A stretch of 64,000 nt of DNA from an uncultured Candidatus Melainabacteria bacterium (lineage in GTDB: Bacteria > Cyanobacteriota > Vampirovibrionia > Gastranaerophilales > Gastranaerophilaceae), in contig CAKULF010000004.1 of the NCBI GenBank assembly GCA_934667125.1, positions 1 through 64,000 of the forward strand. The letters run 5' to 3'. The notes below the pieces were generated by a model. It was not told the origin of the DNA and ran no database searches. It saw only the letters and a program-made list of their open reading frames with translations. The translations under genes were made by a program, and so were the position numbers. Position 1 is the stretch's first letter. Each line of letters starts with the position of its first letter. Shown in pieces: positions 33,226 through 42,788 of this stretch.

Positions 33226-33241
33226 ATTGAGTTACTACCTG

Positions 33242-35341
33242 TTAAAATTTTATATAAAAAGGTGCAATAATTAAAGCTAAAATTGAGGCAAATTTGATTA
33301 AAGAAATTAAACAAGGATTGATTAAATCGCTTATGATGTTTAAAATTATCTCGCTGTCGCTAATTTGCCCGTATTCTTGCGTATAGTGCGTGTTTTTATA
33401 TTCTGTATAAAAATATTTTTTTGCGGTTTTGATTATGCTTGTGCAGTTTGAAAGGGTGAAAATTATTCCGATACTTGCTAAAATAATTCCGATTACAAAG
33501 CCTGCTAAAGCCTCTTTATTCAAGTATTTTCCGATTAAATAGAATAATATAATAAATAAACTTATTGAAACAATTGCTTGAATAGAGGTTGTTTTGCCGA
33601 TTAATTTGACGTTTTCTTCATAATTTGGACGCATTTCGTAATTTAAAATTTGCGGATTGTGTCTGAATTGTTTTTTAACGTTGAATATCAATCTTTTTGC
33701 GGCTTTGCTTCCGGATGAAATAAATTGAGCCACAAAAACAAACGGAACGCTTGAGCCGATTACAAGGCTTGATAAAACGTATGGATTTAAAATATCAATC
33801 TCATCTTGTTCAACTAAAACCGTGTAAGCTACAACAACGATAATGGAAACAATTATGCTCGTTGCGTTTATGAAATTTTTTCCTAAAAGAATTGCATAAT
33901 GCCCGAAATTTCCTAAAATATTTTCACTAGTTTCCAAGTTTGTACTTTGTTCATAATTTTCTAAAATTGAGTCGCTATTATTTGAAATTAAACCAAAAAT
34001 ACTTATTGCAATATTTATTCCCAAAGTTCCGATAAAACCAAGAACAGAAAGACTTATGCCAAATATTCCCATAGCTGGAGCTTGAATTCCATAAGCAAAA
34101 AGGAAAGAAAATATAATATCAAGAGCGATAATTAAAACAGGCGCAAAAACGTTAATCATGCCTTCTTTGAGGGCTTGAATAAATAAATTATATTTTCCGT
34201 TGATTGAGCTGATTAAAACGTTTTTTACGGGTTTATATTTTTCAAATATGCAATTTGCGCTAATGAAGCACAAAATAAATCCCATAATTGAGCCTAAAAT
34301 TATTGAAAAAACAAGGTTTATGTCGTCTTTAAACCAAGTTTTAACAACATAAAAGTTTAATAAATTAAATACAAATCCAGATACTAAAATCGAGCTATAT
34401 AGCCTTGTTATCGGGTTTTTGAGTTTTTTTCTTTTGTTAAATACGATAATTAAAATGCTTGCAAAAATCCCGTTTGCGATGATTATTATAGGTAAAAACG
34501 AACCCATAAGGTTGTAACAATAGCCTCCAAGGGTCATTGAGGCAAATAGAGCTGCAAGAAAAGTTACACCCAATTCCATTGATAAAACATTGGATTTAAA
34601 AATGCTTTTAGTTAAACCATTTAATAATAACAAAGGGTTTCTTTTATCGGTTTCATCGATGTTTTCAATGTCTTTAATAATGAAAAGTGCGTTGGTTGTA
34701 CCTTTTTTGGATATTGTTGAACACAATGTGTTAAACAAACTGATTAACATAATTCCGAACAAATATCCATTGATTGCTTGATAGTCTTTAAAAATGTGAA
34801 ATAAAATTACAACCGTGCTGATATTTAACCCGATTAAGCACATAGATATTGCAATTGAGCCGTTTGTGATTAGTTTATAAATCGACTCAATCGGTCTTTC
34901 AAGTATGAAATTTAATTTTACATTTGTTGTTGTTGCGATTTTGCTTGTTATAAATAGGCTGAAAATCCCTATAATTAAGCCAACAGCGTAGGTTATAGTG
35001 AAAGCTGAGCCATTGAAATTATTCAAAATTAAACCTAAAATAATTCCAAAAAATAGGCTGAATTTGTTTGTTTGAGCTAAAAATGTGTTAACTCCCGTTG
35101 TAAAATACTTGATGATACTGTCTTGTAAGGGGTTTTTATAATTTACAAAAGAAATTTCACATAATTTTACGGCAGACAATAATAATGATATTGCTCCTGC
35201 AAAAAGCCCAACCCACTTGGATTTTGTTGAGGTTGTGTCAACAAAATATACAAAATAAGCCAAATATAAAGCTATAAATAAAAATAGCCATAAAATTGCA
35301 TAATAAAAAATTAGTCGTTTTTTAACTTTATCTCTATCCAT
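33242..35341 (-). CDS. Membrane pyrophosphatase homologue lacking catalytic motifs
   Basis: The product has 699 residues with about 16 membrane segments, the length and spacing of HppA. Diagnostic non-catalytic stretches align: DKRNP where HppA has DDPRNP, KAAKRLIFNVKKQFRHNPQI near the end (HppA KAAxxMVEEVRRQFREIPGI), and INPCLISLIKFASILALIIAP at the C-terminus. The pyrophosphate and Mg-binding aspartates are replaced: the DVGADLVGKVE region reads GTTNALFIIKD, DNVGDNVGD reads NGLTKSIFK, ADNAGGI reads SNNSDSI, and GDTVGDPxKDT reads ISDLINP. A pump of known type is therefore unlikely. I start at ATG 35341; a GTG nine bases upstream is possible. Confidence 0.82.
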   Translation of the reverse strand: MDRDKVKKRLIFYYAILWLFLFIALYLAYFVYFVDTTSTKSKWVGLFAGAISLLLSAVKLCEISFVNYKNPLQDSIIKYFTTGVNTFLAQTNKFSLFFGIILGLILNNFNGSAFTITYAVGLIIGIFSLFITSKIATTTNVKLNFILERPIESIYKLITNGSIAISMCLIGLNISTVVILFHIFKDYQAINGYLFGIMLISLFNTLCSTISKKGTTNALFIIKDIENIDETDKRNPLLLLNGLTKSIFKSNVLSMELGVTFLAALFASMTLGGYCYNLMGSFLPIIIIANGIFASILIIVFNKRKKLKNPITRLYSSILVSGFVFNLLNFYVVKTWFKDDINLVFSIILGSIMGFILCFISANCIFEKYKPVKNVLISSINGKYNLFIQALKEGMINVFAPVLIIALDIIFSFLFAYGIQAPAMGIFGISLSVLGFIGTLGINIAISIFGLISNNSDSILENYEQSTNLETSENILGNFGHYAILLGKNFINATSIIVSIIVVVAYTVLVEQDEIDILNPYVLSSLVIGSSVPFVFVAQFISSGSKAAKRLIFNVKKQFRHNPQILNYEMRPNYEENVKLIGKTTSIQAIVSISLFIILFYLIGKYLNKEALAGFVIGIILASIGIIFTLSNCTSIIKTAKKYFYTEYKNTHYTQEYGQISDSEIILNIISDLINPCLISLIKFASILALIIAPFYIKF

Positions 35342-35392
35342 AAAAATCACTCACTATATATGTTTTAATTATAAACAAAAAATGAAAATTAA

Positions 35393-36178
35393 TTAAATTC
35401 CATAGTGAGATTTGATAAGATTAATCTCTTTTTTGTCTAAAAGTTGCACTATAGTTGAGTTTATAAGATTTAACAATTCTTTAGAATTGTCTGATTTTTT
35501 GACTGCAACAGCGTAATATTCTTTTGAATAAGCCCTGTTTATGATTTTAAAATTATAAGCTTTAATTCCTTTTAAAATGCAATCGTCGCCAAGAATAGCA
35601 TCAACTTTATAATTAGCAAGCATTTGAGCCGCTTGAGTATAGTTTTTTGCCCCAATAACATTAGCATTTGGCGCAACAACATGGGCTATTTTTTCGCCCG
35701 TCGTTCCCATAACAACAGCAAGTTTTCCTCTATCGTTAAAATAGTTTAGATTGGTGATTTTTGAACCGATTCTAACCATTATTTTTTGGCTTGTTGTGAA
35801 ATATGGAGTTGAAAAATTGACAACCATTTTTCTTTTGTCGTTAACGCTCATCGTTGCAACGATTATATCGATTTTGCCCGAATTTAGCATAGAAATTCGA
35901 TTTTGCGCATTAACAGGAACGAAATTCACTCTTTGATATGAATTATCGTTAAAAATATTAGAAGCGATTTTCCTTGCAATTTCAACGTCTAAGCCTGTTA
36001 AATTTCCGTTAACATAATAACCGAAAGGAATTGAGTCGTTTTTAACTCCGACGGTTATATAGCCTTGTCTTTTGATTTTAGCTAATTCATCAAGTTTTTC
36101 ATCATTTTTTTTAGCACAACCACTCAATAATATGGTTGAAAAAATTAAAATTGCAAATAAAATGATATACTTTTTCAT
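35393..36178 (-). CDS. Amino-acid-type solute-binding lipoprotein
   Basis: The 261-residue protein has a signal peptide with lipobox LLSGC (C21). The rest is a type 2 periplasmic binding fold: GYITVGVKND, GLDVEIARKIA, DIIVATMSVNDKRK and VVNFSTPYF. No permease or ATPase gene is adjacent, so it is an orphan. The start is only 22 bases from the divergent yitT-like gene. Confidence 0.9.
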   Translation of the reverse strand: MKKYIILFAILIFSTILLSGCAKKNDEKLDELAKIKRQGYITVGVKNDSIPFGYYVNGNLTGLDVEIARKIASNIFNDNSYQRVNFVPVNAQNRISMLNSGKIDIIVATMSVNDKRKMVVNFSTPYFTTSQKIMVRIGSKITNLNYFNDRGKLAVVMGTTGEKIAHVVAPNANVIGAKNYTQAAQMLANYKVDAILGDDCILKGIKAYNFKIINRAYSKEYYAVAVKKSDNSKELLNLINSTIVQLLDKKEINLIKSHYGI

Positions 36179-36200
36179 AAAATTATTTTATCATAAAACT

Positions 36201-37031
36201 ATGAAAGAAGTTTTTATTAAAATATTATTTTTAACATTCGGCGCATTTTTAACCGCTTTTGCGCTTGAAACTTTTCTTGTTCCTAATCAAATAATTGATG
36301 GCGGAATAGTTGGTTTATCAATTATGGCAAGCTATATAACCAAAATGAACCTTGGATTATTCTTGATTGTTTTAAATATTCCGTTTGTTTTGTTAGCATT
36401 TAGCGAATTTGGTAAAAAGTTTGTTTTTTCAGCAATATACAGCGTTTTGAGCTTATCATTTTTTGTAAATGTTGTTAAAAACCATTTTCCGATTGTTACA
36501 AACGATATGCTTTTGGCTTCCTTGTTTGGCGGCGCAATCCTTGGAATTGGGGTTGGAATCGTTCTTAAAAACAACGCTTGTATGGATGGAACGGAAATTA
36601 TTGCAATAAAAATTTCTAAAAAACAGCCATATTCTGTTGGCGAAATTATAATGTTTATTAATGTCTTTATTTTTTCTTGCGCAGGATTTTTATATGGCTG
36701 GGAACAAGCTATGTATTCAACTTTGACCTATTTAATTGCCTATAGAGCAATAGACACAATAGTTCAAGGCTTAAATGAAGAAAAATCAATCAGAATTATT
36801 ACGGATAAAGGCTATGAAGTTGGTCAAGCAATAATCAAAAATCTTGATAGAACTGTAACCTATATCGAAGCTCAAGGCGGATATAGCCAAGAAAAGAAGA
36901 TGATGGTTTATTGCATTGTTCCAAGAATTGAGCTTTATAAACTTAAAGAAATTGTTTCTTTTGTTGATAAAAACGCTTTTATGTCAACAGAAAATGTTCA
37001 CGAAGTTTTTAGACAAAAGAATAAAAAATAA
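36201..37031 (+). CDS. YitT family membrane protein (DUF161/DUF2179)
   Basis: The 276-residue protein has five to six N-terminal membrane segments, with LVPNQIIDGGIVGLSIM and NNACMDGTEIIA, and a cytosolic DUF2179 domain at the C-terminus (IRIITDKGYEVGQAIIKNL). The function of the family is poorly defined. I start at ATG 36201 because longer frames run into the divergent gene. There is no good ribosome site. Confidence 0.88.
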   Translation: MKEVFIKILFLTFGAFLTAFALETFLVPNQIIDGGIVGLSIMASYITKMNLGLFLIVLNIPFVLLAFSEFGKKFVFSAIYSVLSLSFFVNVVKNHFPIVTNDMLLASLFGGAILGIGVGIVLKNNACMDGTEIIAIKISKKQPYSVGEIIMFINVFIFSCAGFLYGWEQAMYSTLTYLIAYRAIDTIVQGLNEEKSIRIITDKGYEVGQAIIKNLDRTVTYIEAQGGYSQEKKMMVYCIVPRIELYKLKEIVSFVDKNAFMSTENVHEVFRQKNKK

Positions 37032-37032
37032 A

Positions 37033-40000
37033 TTATTTAATTTCCCAATTGAAACTTTTAATGTAGTTTTCTTTGTTAATATCGCCAAGAACTCTTGCTT
37101 TGAAGTATCTCGGGGTTGGATTTTCGTTTTCGATTGATGGAATTTTATTAATAATTTCCAAATTATTTTCAGATTTTATTTTGTTCATTGTAATGCTATC
37201 GAAAATCTGCTTAATTGAAGCGTTTCCAAACATTCCAAGCGAATTTGAAACATTTTGAGAAAGTTTTCCATAAATATTAGCGTCAGCGAAATTCTTCAAA
37301 ATATCATAATTTCCTTCAATCAAAAGGCTCATATTCTTACCTTTTGTCATAATTTCAAGGTTTTTCACGCAACCCTTTGAAATTGTTAAATTACCTTTAA
37401 TGTTTTCAAATTCTCCTGTTTTATATGGGGTTAAAATTTGAATTAAATTATTTAATGATAAGTTCAAAAGCCCGTTTTTGATGATGTTTCCGGCTCTTAA
37501 AAGATATTCAAGAGAGCCAAGTTTGGTCATTTTTCCGTTTTCAATTGAAAAAGTTATTTTTGAATTGATGTTTTTAATATTTTGCGGAGTATTCAAATTT
37601 GAACCCGTAAGCTCAATATTTCCGTTCATTTTTCCAAAAATTTGATCGGAAAGATGTAAGAATTGATAAACCAATAAATTAGAATTACACTCTTCTATTG
37701 CGGCTTTTAGGTTTAATTTTGTTGAAGAAAGATTGTATTTTCCGCTCGCTGTGATTTTTCCTTGAGCAATGTCGAAAATCATATTTTCAAGAGTCAAAAC
37801 ATTATCCTTAAAATTAAAATGACTCTTCAGATTTTTAGCTTCGATTTTGTCATATTGAATTTCTTTTAAATCAACCGAACCTTTTGAAATTATGATATCT
37901 TGCGGTTTTATAATAACATCTTGTTTTAGCGCTATATCGCTTTTTGGAGCTTGTTGAATTAGAGAATTTAAAAGAGAATTAATGTTTAATTTGTTTGATT
38001 CAATATTTAATTCGTCTATCGTAAACGGCGCAACGAGGTTATTTGGCGCTCTAAAAGCGATATCAACATCATTATCTTTACTTTTTGCAATGATTTTGCC
38101 TGAAATTATGTTTTTTGACATGTTAAAATCGATGGAATCGACTTTTGTGCTGTATAATGGGATATCCAAATCGCTAAAATAGGCTTTACCTATGATTTTT
38201 GGAGCTTTTGAATTGCCGTTTAGTGCAATATTACAATCAAAAACACCTTTTTTAAGCAAAGATTTTTTAAATATCAAATTCAACATCCGAACATTCATAG
38301 GCGAAGATGTTGCTATTCTTAAATCATCATAAAAAATATCGTTCTTAATTTGCTTAATTTTTCCGTCGATTTTAAGCATAGTTAAAGGATTTGTCTTGTT
38401 ATTTTGATTTGTAATAAATTTAATTAATTTTAGCTCGTTGATTTTTGCAACATCTTTGGCTACTTCAATATTTCCGTTCAATTCCCTGTTATAGTTAACA
38501 TCTCCGACGTTTGCACCCATAAAAGAAACATCTGAATTTTTTGGAATTTTTGTTTTAAATGAAACTGTGTAATTTTCGTTAGTTCCTTTGATGAAGCCTT
38601 TAATCGGGATTTCGCCTTTGATTTTTAAAGGTGAAATAAGATATGGATTAATCAGGCTATCGGTCGTGTTTTCATTGATTATTGTTGAAAAATTCGTTTG
38701 AATTGAAGTATTTTTAAAGATATTTTTGATTTGCGCATTAACAAATAGCGGCATTTCTTCGTAGGAAATGTTGATATTATTGAATTTTATGTCGTGATTT
38801 TTTAAAATAATTTCGCCATTTTTCAGATAGCTTTGTTTGAATTTGATTTTTGGGAAGAATGTGTTTAATTTTGATAGGTTAATATCTTCTAAAAGCGCCC
38901 TGACGTTGAAGTTTGGCTCTGCTGAAACAGGATTATTGATATCCCCATTGATTTTAACATCCCCATAAGGCAAACTTATATTAATTTTATCTAAAATTGC
39001 TTTTTTGCCGTTAAATTTAATGTTTCCATTGTTGAATACAAAAGCACTGTTTTTATCGTTTAATCCTGTTAAATAGCCGTTGATTGTTGGATTTTGGATA
39101 TTATAATTATCAATATTAAATTTTGCTGCTATATTAAGATTGGTTTTGGCAAAAAACCTTATATAATCCTCGTTTACGTTGATTTGCCTTAAATATTTGC
39201 TAAATGGCGCCAAATTTTTGATTTGGTTATAAATATCAACTGAATTGAATTTTGCCGAAACAATGTTGGTGTCAAAAACAATATTTCTATCTTTCAGGAT
39301 TTTTTCTATTGGAGTTTTGCTATTTAAAATAATATTAAATTTTGAACCGCCCAAAAAGCTTTCTATTATTGCTTTTTGCTCTTTTCCAAAATCGATAGTT
39401 CCTCTAATTTTTTCGGCTTTTATTTGGTTTTTTAAAGCGATTTTGTTGTTTTTAAGAGTTAATTTTCCGCTTGGATTTAAGTATTTAAAAAATTCACTGT
39501 CTTCATAATTATTATTCGGAACAATACCCTCTAAAATCAAGTCTACATCTGCTTTTCCGCTTGTTGCCGAGATGTTTTTTGTGATTTTTGAAAATTCTTT
39601 AGTTATTATTGTTTCGTTAAAAATTTCAAGCAAATTGCCTAAAGGAATGTTGCCGATTATCGCTTCTAATTTGAGCTCTCCTTTTGTGTTGCCGCTTCCT
39701 TTTAAGGTAAAATCCGCATTATTAATTTTTCCTCGAACATCCTTTAAACGAACCGTTCTATTGTCGAAAACAAGCTTGCAGTAGCCCTTTGTAAGGGTTG
39801 TATTAATATTTTTAATTGAAGCTGTTGCGTTATTTGCGCTAAATTCTCCAAAAACCTGTGGGTCAAAAAGTGAACCTTTTGTTTTAATATTAATATTTCC
39901 AATGCCCGTTATCTCCATATTCGGCACAGGACCTATATTAAAGCCGATTATTTGCTGAATTGGAATAAGATATTTTTTTGCAAAAACTAAATCAATATTT

Positions 40001-41367
40001 TTGCTGGAAGACACGTTATAACTGCCTTGCATAGATGTATCAAGAATTGAAATACCATCAATTATTACATATTCATTTTGGGGAGTGTAAACTTTTGAAT
40101 AGACTCTCATCCTATCGCCTAAAAGCGTGATATAAACATCGTTTTGCTTGTATGGCTTTTCAACTTTCGGGATATGAACATTTGAAACTTTAATGTTTCC
40201 TTTCGCATCAACAGGCTCGTTTTTTATCTCCATATTTCCGTCTATAACCCCATAAAAATTGGAGTTTTTAAGAGTTGGAATTCCTTGTGGTCTATAAAAA
40301 ATTAGATTGTCAGGAAAATAGTATACAAAATGATTTAGCTGAGTATTTTTAATATCTGCTAAAAGGTTAATTTTAGGGCTCTTTGACGATAATTTATCAA
40401 TTTTTCCATTGATTTTTACATTCAATTCATTGGATTTTAAAGTTAAATCTTTTAAAAATAAGCTATCTTTATTAATATTGAAAAGGCTTGAAATGTTTAT
40501 CTTTTCTTTGTATGGAACAATTATTTTATTATCTTTTAAAATAATTTTATGATTAAAAATATTTATCGTTCCTTTTTGATTTTCGTCTTGCGTTTTTAAA
40601 TATAAATCAACATTTCCTCGAAACTCTTTTATATCCTTTGAAATGTAGCTTTGAACAAGCTCATTAAAGGTTAAAAGATTAATATTTTTAATTTCAACAT
40701 TGGTTTTTAAATCTTCTTTTTTATTTTTTTCAAAAGGATATTTAGAAGTAATATCAACGGCTATAGTTGCTTTTTCAAGGTTTTTATTGATTGAAGTATC
40801 TATTTTTCCGTTTGTCAAGAAAATAAATTGGTGTTTCGATTTTGAAATATTAAATTTTGTATTATCAAGTTCAACGCTTGTTTTAAAAGCTTTATCAGTA
40901 TAATTTAAAGTTAATTTTTCAGTTTCAAAATTTAATAAATTATAAATCGGTTTCGTTTTTTTAATTGAATTTAAAAAATCCTTATTTAGGGCTGAAATTA
41001 TATCTAGTTCGCCATTTTTCAAGCTTAAATTAATGGTTATATCTCTAAAATTCGCTTTTTTGATATTAATTTTATTGAATAACAAGCCAATCGGTCTAAA
41101 ATACGTATCAACACTATCTATCGAAGCAAAATTTTGAGTTTTTTCTTTATTATATATGTTAATTTTATCTGCCTTAAATTTAACGCTCAAATTCAAGCCA
41201 ATAGTTGTTTTTGGGTTAATCAATTCAAGTTTTAAATTGGTAACATTTAAAAAAGTTTTTTCAATAAAATCGTAGTTTAAAAGCTTTCTTGCCCCAAATA
41301 TTCCCAATATTAGGCAAAAAACTATGCAAATTATGATTATATTGATTTTTTTACTAAATTTTCCCAT
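37033..41367 (-). CDS. Giant AsmA-like/TamB-like inner-membrane protein
   Basis: The 1444-residue protein has one N-terminal membrane helix (about 9-30). A long series of beta-strand repeats follows, with an AsmA-like C-terminus (SLEYLLRAGNIIKNG to GEFENIKGNLTISKG). AsmA-like proteins span the periplasm and help move lipids to the outer membrane. Its C-terminus is homologous to the protein at 45593-48943. GGTG lies before ATG 41367; a GTG two codons earlier is possible. Confidence 0.82.
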   Translation of the reverse strand: MGKFSKKINIIIICIVFCLILGIFGARKLLNYDFIEKTFLNVTNLKLELINPKTTIGLNLSVKFKADKINIYNKEKTQNFASIDSVDTYFRPIGLLFNKINIKKANFRDITINLSLKNGELDIISALNKDFLNSIKKTKPIYNLLNFETEKLTLNYTDKAFKTSVELDNTKFNISKSKHQFIFLTNGKIDTSINKNLEKATIAVDITSKYPFEKNKKEDLKTNVEIKNINLLTFNELVQSYISKDIKEFRGNVDLYLKTQDENQKGTINIFNHKIILKDNKIIVPYKEKINISSLFNINKDSLFLKDLTLKSNELNVKINGKIDKLSSKSPKINLLADIKNTQLNHFVYYFPDNLIFYRPQGIPTLKNSNFYGVIDGNMEIKNEPVDAKGNIKVSNVHIPKVEKPYKQNDVYITLLGDRMRVYSKVYTPQNEYVIIDGISILDTSMQGSYNVSSSKNIDLVFAKKYLIPIQQIIGFNIGPVPNMEITGIGNINIKTKGSLFDPQVFGEFSANNATASIKNINTTLTKGYCKLVFDNRTVRLKDVRGKINNADFTLKGSGNTKGELKLEAIIGNIPLGNLLEIFNETIITKEFSKITKNISATSGKADVDLILEGIVPNNNYEDSEFFKYLNPSGKLTLKNNKIALKNQIKAEKIRGTIDFGKEQKAIIESFLGGSKFNIILNSKTPIEKILKDRNIVFDTNIVSAKFNSVDIYNQIKNLAPFSKYLRQINVNEDYIRFFAKTNLNIAAKFNIDNYNIQNPTINGYLTGLNDKNSAFVFNNGNIKFNGKKAILDKINISLPYGDVKINGDINNPVSAEPNFNVRALLEDINLSKLNTFFPKIKFKQSYLKNGEIILKNHDIKFNNINISYEEMPLFVNAQIKNIFKNTSIQTNFSTIINENTTDSLINPYLISPLKIKGEIPIKGFIKGTNENYTVSFKTKIPKNSDVSFMGANVGDVNYNRELNGNIEVAKDVAKINELKLIKFITNQNNKTNPLTMLKIDGKIKQIKNDIFYDDLRIATSSPMNVRMLNLIFKKSLLKKGVFDCNIALNGNSKAPKIIGKAYFSDLDIPLYSTKVDSIDFNMSKNIISGKIIAKSKDNDVDIAFRAPNNLVAPFTIDELNIESNKLNINSLLNSLIQQAPKSDIALKQDVIIKPQDIIISKGSVDLKEIQYDKIEAKNLKSHFNFKDNVLTLENMIFDIAQGKITASGKYNLSSTKLNLKAAIEECNSNLLVYQFLHLSDQIFGKMNGNIELTGSNLNTPQNIKNINSKITFSIENGKMTKLGSLEYLLRAGNIIKNGLLNLSLNNLIQILTPYKTGEFENIKGNLTISKGCVKNLEIMTKGKNMSLLIEGNYDILKNFADANIYGKLSQNVSNSLGMFGNASIKQIFDSITMNKIKSENNLEIINKIPSIENENPTPRYFKARVLGDINKENYIKSFNWEIK

Positions 41368-41425
41368 TTTCACCTTATTATATAGTCAAATATTTTTTTG
41401 GGCTAAAAATTCATATATGTAATTG

Positions 41426-41453
41426 TTGAAAAATATCTAAAAATCCGTAATAT
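41426..41453 (+). promoter_or_regulatory. Promoter placed at the start codon of the next gene
   Basis: TTGAAA (41426-41431), a 16-base spacer and TAATAT (41448-41453). The ATG follows seven bases later, so the transcript may have no leader. Confidence 0.5.
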
Positions 41454-41460
41454 TATTAAT

Positions 41461-42003
41461 ATGCTAAGAAATTTGATACTTTTAATATTAATATTTTTTG
41501 TAACAAATATTTCATCTTTTGCTTACGAACCTTATCTTCAAAAAGGGGCTTTAATCAATGTATATCCTAAAGTTACCCTTTCAACAGAATCGCTTGAAGA
41601 GGGTTCTAAAGTATATTTTATTGCACAAAGTGACGTTTGGCTATTAGAAAAAAAGGCTATTGAAGAGGGAGATATTTTTCTTGGGCATGTCAGTCTTTTA
41701 AAAATGCCTATCGTGGGCGTAAACGCTGCAATGAAGATAGAAATAACGGATATTATTAAAAAAGATGGTGAAAAAAGACAATTTTTAGGCAAAATCATCT
41801 TTCCATCAGGCGAAGTTCTTGGCGGAAATTTAACAAATCCTGCTTCGTATAACCAAATAATACACCCAAGACGTGTCTATGGCTGCCCTTGGGGCGGAAC
41901 TTTGCAATATGTTCCAAGCGGAGAGTATGAACAAGGTACACATGTTAAAGTAACCCCTCGTGACGGGCTTTTCATCCAATTGGTTGAAAATTATTTTATA
42001 TAA
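41461..42003 (+). CDS. Secreted unknown protein
   Basis: The 180-residue protein has a signal peptide ending near SSFA|YEP. The mature part is rich in strands, with EGSKVYFIAQSDVWLLEK and GKIIFPSGEVLGGNLTNP, and may be periplasmic. No family is recognised. It lacks a ribosome site and may be translated from a leaderless message. It opens the forward block leading to tonB and exbBD. Confidence 0.72.
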   Translation: MLRNLILLILIFFVTNISSFAYEPYLQKGALINVYPKVTLSTESLEEGSKVYFIAQSDVWLLEKKAIEEGDIFLGHVSLLKMPIVGVNAAMKIEITDIIKKDGEKRQFLGKIIFPSGEVLGGNLTNPASYNQIIHPRRVYGCPWGGTLQYVPSGEYEQGTHVKVTPRDGLFIQLVENYFI

Positions 42004-42070
42004 TTGTTAAGTAATTGCGCAAATTTTTTTAATTGTGTTAAAATGTTAAAAAAAGAAATTGGGGAGTTAT

Positions 42071-42748
42071 ATGAGAAAAATATTATCTTATTTTTTAGCT
42101 ACTGCATTAACTTTTTCGTTTTCAGCTTTTGCTGCGCCAAATTATAATGTAATAAATAATACCAATTCTTCATCTTTATCGGGTTATGTTTTACATGTTC
42201 CGGCAGGTATTACTTGTAGCGCTGTTTTAACACAAGGATTGAACTCTAATAGCGCAATAATTGGCGATAGCGTTAGTGCTTTATTGACTTCTGATTTTAA
42301 ATATAATAATACCTTAATTGCCCCATCGGGTAGTACAATTTCGGGCATTATAGTGCAAAATCAAAAGGCAGGTTATGGCGATAGAAATGCTAAAATGATG
42401 TTGAAATTTACAACTATAACTACTCCATACGGTAATAATATTCCAATCAGCGCAGTTGTTGCAACAAGCGACAATACGGGAGTATTAAAAGGTTCAACAA
42501 CCAAAGATTCTGCTATAGATTATGCTAAAAATACAGCAATCGGAGCTACTTCAGGCGCTGTATTAGGCACTGCTCTTGGCGCTATGGCAGGCGGTTCGGT
42601 TGGAAAAGGTGCAATCTATGGAACAGCGCTCGGTGCTGGACTTGGAGTTGCAAAAAACGCAATATCAAAAGGGGAAGATATAATAATTCCTGCCAACAGC
42701 GAAATTAATTTATACTTCAACCAGCCGATAACCCTTGGGGCGCAATAA
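42071..42748 (+). CDS. Secreted protein with glycine-zipper segment
   Basis: The product has 225 residues. ATG 42071 follows GGGGAG; a TTG upstream is rejected. It has a signal peptide (about 1-22), then a strand-rich domain with VPAGITCSAVLTQGLNSN and LIAPSGSTISGIIV, reminiscent of conjugation/secretion-type beta domains. A Gly/Ala zipper (ATSGAVLGTALGAMAGGS) follows before a short tail. It may associate with a membrane or form oligomers. Confidence 0.7.
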   Translation: MRKILSYFLATALTFSFSAFAAPNYNVINNTNSSSLSGYVLHVPAGITCSAVLTQGLNSNSAIIGDSVSALLTSDFKYNNTLIAPSGSTISGIIVQNQKAGYGDRNAKMMLKFTTITTPYGNNIPISAVVATSDNTGVLKGSTTKDSAIDYAKNTAIGATSGAVLGTALGAMAGGSVGKGAIYGTALGAGLGVAKNAISKGEDIIIPANSEINLYFNQPITLGAQ

Positions 42749-42788
42749 AAAGAAAGTCGGGCATTAATAGCTCTAGAAAATAAAAAAT

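Noticed and set aside
36072..36200. Longer N-terminus for the YitT-like protein
   Set aside because: It would overlap the divergent lipoprotein start and adds no recognisable sequence.
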